Source: Pholiota molesta (lineage: Eukaryota; Basidiomycota; Agaricomycetes; Agaricales; Strophariaceae). From it: a stretch of DNA of 64,000 nucleotides. The stretch is from positions 310,001 to 374,000 of the forward strand of contig JACGCK010000003.1 in NCBI GenBank assembly GCA_014925825.1, written 5' to 3'. The notes under the pieces were generated by a model. The model had not been told where the DNA came from. It did no database searches and saw nothing but the letters and a program-made list of their open reading frames with translations. The position numbers and the translations under genes were made by a program. Positions 56,372 through 64,000 of this stretch are shown piece after piece. Each line of letters begins with the position of its first letter. The first letter of the stretch is position 1.

Positions 56372-58032
56372 ATGAACAAAGGTGCGTCCACCGTCCGCCC
56401 AGCTAGCCCCTGCTCACCGTCCGCAGACGCCCCGCCTTCCACGGTGCCCCTCCTCGCCCGCGCCCTCCACCGCATCCGCACGACCCCGCCGCGCATCATC
56501 GCCTCGCCCCCAACGCGTATGTTTTCCCGCTCCACTCCGTTCTACACACTTACAAACCCGATGTAGAACCCCGCAGAGCCGCTGTTGCGCTAATCATCCG
56601 CGTCGTGCCAGCGCCAAATGCCCCGCTCCCTGCCAACTCTGAAAAGCCGCCCACTCTTACCGAGTTCTTCGAGGCGGACTGGGTAAAGAACCCACACGCC
56701 CGCCCCGAGCTGCTCTACCTCCACCGCGAAAATACCCCGGTCAGCGATGCATCGCTGTGGCAGGCCAAGCTGAAGAAAAACACTAACGAGGAGCACGTCG
56801 CATTTCCAGGAGGGCGGCAGGAGCCCGACGACGAGGGCGGCTTGTACACTGGTGCGCAGTCTTGTTCTCTTGTCTCGCATGCTATGCTTGATGTTTGACG
56901 TCTTATCTCCCTTATTGCGTCTCAAATTGTGCTTTCCGACTCTTGCCGCTATTCTTAATTCGTACGAACAATAATGTTTGTTATGCAGCCATGCGGCAGA
57001 CATGGGAAGAGATCGGCATCGACCTTGCAGAGCCCTGCTATTCGTGTATCGGTCAGCTCGATGACCGCGAAATTACGACATCGCTCGGAAAGCGCCTGCT
57101 TATGATCCTCTCACCCTTTGTCTTCCTTCAGCTCACTCCCGCCGCACCCGCGCCTGATCCCGTGCCTACGACCACCCTGCACTGGACACCACTCTCCTCT
57201 CTCGTCTCGCTCCATACCCCGCCGACATGGTCAACCGTCACGGTCGACGCCGCATCACGCTTGGCCCCAAAACATTCTGCCATTCTCAAGATTCTCGTAC
57301 AGGTCCTGATTGGCAGCATGCAGTTCCCAGCGATCGTGTTAAGGCCTTCTGAGTCGACATCTATGGGCGAAAAGGCTGCTGCATCAGGGAAGTCACGCGA
57401 CGGTCTCGCAGAAAAGGGGCTCCCTGCGGCGCCCATGCGCCCCGCACAGAAACTCAAACTATGGGGGCTGTCATTAGGGATGACGCTTGACTTGCTGGCA
57501 TATATGATCCTGCCTGTGCCGCAGACGCAGACACAGGGGAGCCGCACAGGACGCGCGGGTAGTCCCACGCCGTCGTCGCCGCTTTCGCAGGTCATGCAGC
57601 TGCCGTACCAAAATGTCGCCGAGGACTTTAGGATGGAATACGTCGCCCCCAGCCTGGCCAGCGTGTTCCCGCGTTTCTCGTATCCTGATGTGAATTTCTG
57701 GATTTGGTGAGTATCTTTGTTTCGCGTTCCTTTATGTTGGCATTGACTAATTTGATGCACTTCAGGGTATTTGGAAAGCGGTATCGGGAAGTAATAAGAG
57801 GGTGGGAAGCAAGCGTTCGCGAGGGTGGTACTAATGATAGACGGTGCGCGTTGAGTCCCTCCTATATCCGCGCACGCGACACTAATTGATCGCATTCAGG
57901 ATAAACTGGTCTGGGTCGGCGCTCAACACGTTCTATGCCGCGATTCGCAAGGCGCTCGTTGTTGTGATCGTCGCGCGCGCGCTTGGCATTCTGTTCGGCG
58001 TGTCGTTCGCGGTGTGGTGGATCTTCAGTTAG
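56372..58032 (+). CDS. membrane-anchored Nudix hydrolase (CoA pyrophosphatase-like, Pcd1/NUDT7-8 group)
   Basis: Nudix enzymes cleave nucleoside diphosphates linked to another group; the closest group acts on CoA and its derivatives. The likely first splice joins MNK to DAPPSTVPLLARALHRI (donor after 56381, GTGCGTCC; acceptor CCGCAG); unspliced reading also stays open. RRAAVALIIRVVP begins the fold and HVAFPGGRQEPDDEG leads into the Nudix box, built across an intron as LYTAMRQTWEEIGIDL. The box has Gln where REUxEE normally has its first Glu (RQTWEE). The C-terminal half has AYMILPV, YPDVNFWIWVFGKRYREVI, then a terminal hydrophobic helix (LVVVIVARALGILFGVSFAV) ending WWIFS. That points to a tail-anchored protein, perhaps peroxisomal or mitochondrial. 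Confidence 0.82.
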
Positions 58033-59607
58033 GCGCTTGCTTGCTTTGCGCGGGCCGGATGCGCCGAGGTTGGGACTGAACCCGAGGTTGGAGGATATCT
58101 GCTGTTGTATCTGTGTCTTTGATTATAGTCACCGACTTCCTTTTTACCCTTGTTTCTCGAGAGAAAGATATGAACGTTAGGTGCATATATTTCTTCTTTT
58201 TTTTCTTTTTCTTTATGTAATCAATCATTGGTTTGGTTTGTCCACTCGGTGTTGTCGGTGTATTTCTTATCTTCATGAACATCTCTTTTACTATCTATCT
58301 TAATTCTCCTCTTTCGGAATTTCTTTTCTTTCCTTTCTCTGAAGTTGTGATCGCGCTGGCTTACTGTTGGTCTTCGCGCTTGGTGGTTTGCCGAAAGCAA
58401 TTGGGGAGCGCAGGATGGGTTAGGTTCTTGGGAGTCAAGGTGCCACTGCTACAATAACGTGGCTATTGCATACTAGGAATTTGGTCACGGCTGACTGTAG
58501 GCGAATTGGTCTTGGAAGGCGCATCCTGATGCTATCTAGCAGTGGAAGTTGAAGGAACTGGGGTAGAGCACAGGTGTATTATTGCTCGAGTCGGAATAAG
58601 ATAGAAAAGTAGATTATTCAGGTGGGGAGATAAATGCAAAATCCAGAAGGAGTATTCGTTTGTAACCTTGTTGTAACCTAATCAATTAGAATGACATTGG
58701 ATCCGAGTCGTTCTCGGATTCAGTGCAATTGGCGCCAACAGGCGCCAACGCTGAAGTACATGGTGTGCCATTCGGCACAAATTCGGCAGATGCCGGCATT
58801 GGACCCAAAGGAATTTAGGCCGCAATGCGCTCTAGCCTCTCGCTGTCCAATGCCACCATTTTCGACAAATCATCCTGAAGATCCTACCCACAGCCTCAAA
58901 TTTTAACATTTTACTTTTCGTTTGCTGCTCTGGTACTACTGTAACTTCGTGCGCGTTATGTGCTGCTATTCTTGCTGGCATCACTACATGGAGTGAAGGG
59001 CAAACACTACAAATCTGCTACAAATCACTCCTCTAGCACTGACCAAGATCCGACATATAACCTTTTCTTTCGCCGTGCTATGCACGACATATGGAATGCT
59101 ATGCACATATATGCTACGTATGACAGTAGTGCCCAGACCACCGCATTTTACCCCACATGACTCCGCCTCTTCCAACGCATTGATGCTAAGCTGGCACTCT
59201 CGGTGTCTCGTCGGCGGTTTGTTCCCAAAAATCATGAACTCATCATGCATTGTAAGTGCTTTGCCTATTTTGAACACTTGTGTCCGAGTACATCGCTGAC
59301 TTAAGGTTTGACTAGGTACTATCTGAGCGCTGCTTATCGTTCCGATAGGTGATGTTTAAGTGACCGAACATCGTTCTGAAATATCCTCCTGCCATGTACA
59401 TGGGGTCTGGCGGTGTGCTGCTTAGTATCAATCCGACCTATCTGGACGCCATACCAGATGCCCATATATACATATAGTCTACTGCCACGGTGGCATAGAT
59501 GAAGGAGAATACGATAAAGTAATCACTGCCTTTACTCTTTGAAGTTTGACTGCCAACCTGCCCCTTCGCTGGACATATTTCTCTGCCCGCCTAATCCTAC
59601 ATTCCAA
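58033..59607. other. intergenic region with part of a local duplication
   Basis: 1.6 kb without a supported gene. A T-rich block near 58190-58215 fits a 3' end. From about 59150 to 59400 the DNA resembles 61905-62100 (for example CGTCGGCGGTTT and GACTTAAGGTTTGACTA), so the duplication of the next two genes includes their upstream DNA. Confidence 0.5.
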
Positions 59608-60925
59608 ATGGAGATTGCGACCATTCGCCAGGTTATTGTAGATGATACCGATCCCTCAATAACCTTCGTTGGGGACTGGGGCCATGATCAAGGCCTTTCT
59701 GGAATTGCGAGTTCGAGCGACGACAGGCTGGGTGGACCCGCATACAACAATACTTCGACATTTGCCGAGAAGGATTTAGGTCTAGAATTTACCTTCACTG
59801 GTCTGCATCAATTTCCTGATGTTGGAATATTTTATGACCTGACTTCACTTGCTGTGGTTTCTGATATAGGTACGGAAATCAGCCTTTATGGTGGAATAAA
59901 TTTTGTGCCTAGTGGAACTTTTGGGACATGCGCTCTTGATGCTGTCACCGATAACTCAACCAGTCTGATGATCGCAAACGGGGTAGTGGGGACAAACAAC
60001 AATCTTCTCTGCACCTACAAAGGGCTTTCCGATAACACCCACATGTTGACATTCAACCTCGGAAGTATAGGCAGCTATCCATCTGCACCAGGCGCGGACG
60101 GGTCTCCAAATCGCGTCTGGGTAGACCGAGTTGTGTACACACCCTCGGCGAGTGTCCCGTTGGATACAGCGCCGGCTGTAATAATTTTTCCTGGAGATCC
60201 ATCGCTCGAATACTCGACAGGATGGGAGACTGATATATACGACGATGCTCTAACTACGTCGGTGGAGAATGGGTCCGTTATGTTCACTTTCCAAGGTATG
60301 TGGCTAGCAGGCTTCGTGATTCACGATCTTTACATGACATCGCTTTTTACTCTCTCCAGGGACCTCCGTTGCCTACTACGGCATGCTGATCAACGAGGTC
60401 AGCACAAAGGCCTCGTCTGCTACATATTCCATTGATGGACAACCCCCTGCCATTACGTTCTCTGTCGTTGATTTTCAAACTGGAACAATGCCAAATAACA
60501 CGCCGTTTTTCAGCTCAGGAAAGCTCACGCCTGGACAACACACGTTGACCGTCATGAATCATGGAAATGCGTCTAGCATCCCTCTCGCCCTGAAATACCT
60601 CATCGTACAACCTAGCGCAGGCTTTGAAAATATAAACGGCATGCCAACAACGACAACACCATCGGAATCGGATAGTCCTACGAAACACTCCTCTACTGCC
60701 AAAATTATAGGCGCTGTAGTGGGCGTCGTAGTGGGTTTCCTTCTATTTCTCGGCCTTCTTCTATTTCTTCGGCGGAGGCGTCAACTCCGGCGTAGGACGC
60801 CTCAAAAATGGGCTGAACGCTTCAGGCAGACACCTCAGCGAGGAGAGCTCGAAATCCCGGATACCGACCTGAAGCATTCCGCTTCCCAAGGTCCATACAC
60901 CTTTTCCTATGCTGAGCCGAAATGA
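59608..60925 (+). CDS. single-span membrane protein with two jelly-roll-like extracellular halves (copy 1)
   Basis: Agaricomycete family with no known function. The start MEIATIRQVIVDDTDPSITF is chosen by alignment with copy 2; an upstream in-frame ATG at 59539 is not conserved. Two similar extracellular halves follow, each starting with a short DDTDP/DPSLEYS motif and containing FTFTG/FTFQG, ISLYG/VAYYG and YTPSASVPLD or YSIDGQPP. A Ser/Thr/Pro stalk leads to the membrane span (IIGAVVGVVVGFLLFLGLLL) and a basic anchor (FLRRRRQLRRRT), with a short tail ending GPYTFSYAEPK. No signal peptide is visible, typical for the family. Introns at 59801-59869 and about 60296-60359. The first is 69 nt and open, so its retention would keep the frame. 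Confidence 0.8.
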
Positions 60926-62371
60926 TAACGACGTGGCCTCTGAGCCCGTTGACATTCGGCCCAATTTTTTTCTTGAATCACATTTTTGGGTTCGAATCAG
61001 GTGTTCAGTGTTTGCAGAAGGTGATTTATGTTATCGTGATATGCGGTGGACCAGCAATTAGACGCCTCATCTGGGTTAGGTCTTTTTATCTGCTGTTGTA
61101 AACTTGTATTTATGTCTTCCATCGTTGTGATTTTATTACTGTCCACTTTCCGCTTACCGTTTCCTTCCCTCTTCATTTCACTCCATCTAGTTTGCATATC
61201 TACCCAGATCAGTTGAGATCAGTTTGCCTTTACTCGTATATATGCGTTCGTTCCAATCGTAATCCACGTTTCGTATGCTAGTAAATTTCACTCTTCTCGA
61301 GCGCATTCACTTTTACATTCTCTGAAGTTGTACATATGGGCGAATCTGCGCTCATCCTACCATATTCAGACTATCACTATGAGCGTTATCCATTTCAACC
61401 CTTGAATAAACGTGCTAATTTATGATTTATGAAAAGATAGAACCTGTGTCAGTTGACCATATTCAAAGGTTACCCTCTGTCTTGCCTCCTGGCCCCTCTG
61501 GCATGGCCGGCTCGAGAGATTGGCGCCCAACGTTGATTGTTTAATCTAATCATATCTCCAATTCTGTTCGGCGGATGCCGGCCCACTGCAACAGGCGAAC
61601 ACGTCTTCCTAGGTCTTCCTACCTCGCTACGCTCTGCTGGGCTTCGGATGTTGAACATCACCAGATCCTAGTCATTCGTGATTCAAAATCTACCCCCCAT
61701 TTCCTGCTGCGATGCTGAAGGCACTGAGTACAGCGCGCGTCATGTGTGGCACATACGGTCGAGGTCAAAATCAGAATTCACTCACGGGTTCCTACTTATA
61801 TTAGCCTTATCTCTCCCGATGCTATGCAGCACGACATATGGTGCGACCCAGTACTATCTATGACAGTACCTATGCCGAATCATTACCATTTACCTCACAG
61901 TCTACAGACGTCACCTCTTCTAACGCATAGATGCTCGTCGGCGGTTTCTCCAAAAATTAGACACTAAACATTGTACACTGTAAGTATTTTCCTCGTGAAT
62001 ACTTATGCTGAGTACATAACTGACTTAAGGTTTGACTACATATAGAGCGGCTTATCGATTTTAATAGGTTCTGAAATATCCCACCTGCCGTAGGCTGTGG
62101 ATATGGACCGAAACCCCACGCAGACTACCTAGTACCAATCGGGCTCATGTGGATGCCATACCGGGTGCCCATATATGCCATATAGGCCATTGTCAATCTT
62201 ACCCTTGTCTTCAAACCCTGCCCCCCACAATCTAATCTCCTTCTCTCCTACGTCTATGCCACCAGCTGTGAAGGAGGATACGGGAAACTAATCACACTGC
62301 CTTTACCCTTTCTTTGACTGCCAATTTGCTCCTTCGCTGGTCACATTTTTCTGGCCGCCTAATCAATTCGA
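60926..62371. other. intergenic DNA between tandem copies
   Basis: 1.4 kb. The segment after 60990 resembles that after about 63780 (GTGTTTGCAGAA), and 61905-62371 resembles the upstream DNA of copy 1. About 61450-61680 is a distinct GC-richer block with GGTCTTCCTACCTCGCTACG and no partner in the flanks. No gene seen. Confidence 0.45.
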
Positions 62372-63700
62372 ATGGCTGCGATCACACGCCGAGTTGTTGT
62401 AGATGATACCGATCCCTCAATACTCTTCGTTGGGAACTGGAGCCGTGAATTTGACCAAGGCCCCTCGGGTATAGCAAGTCCGAACGATGAACTGATTCAT
62501 GGACCCGCATACAATGATACTTCAACGTCTGCGGACATAGGTTTAAGTCTATCATTTACTTTCACCGGTCTGTATCAGTTCTCGATATTGAAATACTCCA
62601 TGACTTCAGTCAACTTACCGTGGTTTATGATACAGGTACGGATATCAATCTTTATGGTGGAATAAATTTTATTCCTACTGGAACTTTTGGCACATGCTCT
62701 ATTGATAACAATATTTCCTCTAACTCCACCAGTTTGATGATCGCAAGCGGCATAGTGGGGACAAATAACAATCTTCTCTGCGCCTTCAGCGGGCTATCCG
62801 ATGACACACACCTGTTGAATTTTGACCTCGGAGGTATAGGCAGCTATCCACTCGCACCAGGCGCAAATGGGATTCCAAATCGCGTCTGGGTAGACCGAAT
62901 TGTTTACACCCCCTCAGAAAGTGTTGTTCTAGATACAGTGCCGGCTGTAATGATCTTTCCAGGAGATCCACTACTCGAATATTCAGCAGGATGGGAAACA
63001 GACATATACGATGGTGCTCTAATTACATCGGTGGAGAATGGGTCCGTTACGTTTACTTTCCAAGGTATGTGGCTAGCAGGCTTAGCAACTCACGATCCTT
63101 ACATGGCATCGCTTTCCACCCTTTTCAGGGACCTCTGTTGCCTACTATGGCATGCTGCTCAACAACTTCAGCCCGACTATACCCTCATCGGCTACATATT
63201 CTATTGACGGACAACCTCCTGTGGGGTTCTCCATCGTTGACATTCAGACTGGAACAATGCCAAATAATACACCGTTTTTCGTCTCTGGGAAGCTCATGCC
63301 TGGACAACACATCGTGACCGTTGTGAATCAAGGAAATGCGTCTGACATTCCACTCGGCCTGAAGTATCTGATCGTACAACCTAGTGCAGGCTTTGACGAT
63401 ACAAATGGTACGGCAACAGCCACAACAGCTCCGAGTGCCAACTCGGGTAGTCCTACGAAACATTCCTCTACTGCTAGAATCATAGGCGTCCCAGTGGGCG
63501 TCGTAGTGGGCCTCCTGGTCCTTGGCTTCCTTCTTCTATTTCTCCGGCGAAGGCGCCAACTGCGGCGTCGGACGCCCCAAAGATGGGCTGAACGCTTTAG
63601 GCAGACACCTCATCGAGGAGAGTTCGAAAGTCCGGATACCGACCTCAAGCATTCCACTTTCCAAGGTCCATATACCTTTTCCTATGCAGAGCCGAAATGA
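62372..63700 (+). CDS. single-span membrane protein with two jelly-roll-like extracellular halves (copy 2)
   Basis: Tandem paralogue of the gene at 59.6 kb with the same layout. Start MAAITRRVVVDDTDPSILFV, first half with LSFTFTG joined across a 68-nt intron (62568-62635) to TDINLYGGINFIPTGTFG, then NRVWVDRIVYTPSE. The second half has DPLLEYSAGWETDIYDGA, FTFQ joined across an intron (about 63065-63128) to GTSVAYYGMLLN, SATYSIDGQPPVGFSIVD, and PGQHIVTVVNQGNASDIPLG. A Thr/Ala/Ser stalk, a membrane span (PVGVVVGLLVLGFLLLF) and a basic tail (RRRRQLRRRTPQRW) follow. It ends YTFSYAEPK. The two copies may bind similar ligands at the surface; function is unknown. Confidence 0.82.
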
Positions 63701-64000
63701 GAACGAAATGGAGCAAGTTGTTTCTTGGACATGAGCTTTCGGTCGGTCTTTCTTTTACATCTGTTATACTGTATTTAATTGTGTTAAAGGAATCAGCTCT
63801 TTGGTGTTTGCAGAAAGTGAATATTGTGATGATCTGGGGCGGGCCCTGCTGTCGTGTTTGCATTTTTCATTGTGGTTTTATCATCGTCATTTTCCATTTA
63901 TCATGCATCTCGAAAGGAGAATATGAATCTGTAGTCTTCCGCATCTACCCAACTCTGTTTTTGTGCATATTCATTCATTCAAATTGTAATCCATGTTTCG
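63701..64000. other. 3' flank of copy 2, no gene
   Basis: 300 bp to the window edge. Its first part resembles the 3' flank of copy 1. No gene seen. Confidence 0.4.

Larger units (their letters stand above)
59150..63900. repeat. tandem segmental duplication of about 2.8 kb units
   Basis: The gene at 59608-60925 and that at 62372-63700 match along their full length, including both intron positions, and similarity continues into upstream DNA and the start of the 3' flank. Copy 1 start to copy 2 start is 2,764 bp. The coding parts are clearly diverged in many codons, so the event is not recent. Confidence 0.8.

Noticed and set aside
57128..57895. Minus-strand frame of 255 codons opposite the Nudix gene
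   Set aside because: Antisense to the long Nudix exon; no domain and it crosses the plus-strand introns.
60988..61010. GGTTCGAATC word resembling a tRNA T-loop
   Set aside because: The flanks cannot form a T-stem, and no anticodon arm or acceptor pairing is present. I found no convincing tRNA in the window.
61450..61680. Possible mobile element between the tandem copies
   Set aside because: No terminal inverted repeats, target-site duplication or coding capacity could be seen.
1..64000. CRISPR arrays, prokaryotic operons, riboswitches or phage genes
   Set aside because: The DNA is eukaryotic with spliceosomal introns throughout; no regularly spaced repeats were seen.

Overview
This is nuclear DNA of a filamentous basidiomycete, most likely an Agaricomycete. 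Nearly every gene is cut by many 50-70 nt GT-AG introns. The gene set is typically agaricomycete: an F-box/LRR protein, jelly-roll-like single-span membrane proteins, an OrdA-like P450 and small GPI-type secreted proteins, mixed with conserved eukaryotic housekeeping genes. There are no operons, CRISPR arrays or intact transposons. CDS coordinates give the genomic span from start to stop codon, introns included.

Layout. 1-3.2 kb holds gene-like but broken segments that I could not identify. 3.4-5.7 kb is pyruvate kinase and 5.9-8.6 kb a DXD glycosyltransferase. 8.6-10.2 kb is empty. 10.2-11.3 kb (-) is ribulose-phosphate 3-epimerase, divergent from a small secreted GPI-type protein at 11.5-12.2 kb. 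13.3-13.8 kb (-) is a frameshifted copy of the membrane-protein family that recurs at 59-64 kb. 14.3-17.5 kb is an Mtr10/transportin-3 importin. 18.0-19.5 kb is the succinyl-CoA ligase alpha subunit, 19.6-20.5 kb an acyl-CoA-binding/ankyrin protein, 20.7-21.1 kb (-) mitochondrial bS16 and 21.5-23.8 kb (-) a P450. 25.0-26.9 kb is importin alpha and 27.5-28.0 kb LSM5, followed by a relic of a P450 C-terminus. 28.6-30.0 kb (-) is the tRNA thiolase CTU1/NCS6 and 30.4-32.7 kb (-) NPL4. NPL4 is divergent from the kinetochore scaffold SPC7 at 33.1-37.4 kb. 37.9-40.2 kb (-) is an intronless coiled-coil protein. Then follow, all on minus, ALG10, a D-2-hydroxyacid dehydrogenase and proteasome subunit RPN2. 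RPN2 is divergent from COX13 at 48.0-48.6 kb. 49.0-50.0 kb (-) is a second GPI-type protein and 51.3-53.0 kb (-) an F-box protein. An unidentified fragment lies at 53.6-54.1 kb. 54.5-56.2 kb is a Ugo1-like carrier, 56.4-58.0 kb a membrane-anchored Nudix hydrolase, and 59.6-63.7 kb a tandem pair of jelly-roll-like membrane proteins.

Most genes are unrelated neighbours, so functional links are pathway-level only: import receptors (Mtr10, importin alpha), ubiquitin-proteasome (NPL4, RPN2), mitochondrial function (succinyl-CoA ligase, bS16, COX13, Ugo1-like) and central carbon metabolism (pyruvate kinase, ribulose-phosphate epimerase).

The most striking signal is not a new system. It is a set of clustered one-base shortfalls, most of them in short homopolymers. 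They break otherwise conserved genes at 27.9-32.0 kb (LSM5, CTU1, NPL4) and at 13.3-13.8 kb, while other genes read cleanly. This looks like local consensus error in the assembly rather than gene decay. Biological observations worth following are the changed PP1-docking motif in SPC7, three ACGCGT boxes in the NPL4/SPC7 promoter, a 9-nt microexon in pyruvate kinase, an ATG-only first coding exon in NPL4, the P450 relic, the membrane-anchored Nudix protein and the tandem membrane-protein duplication.
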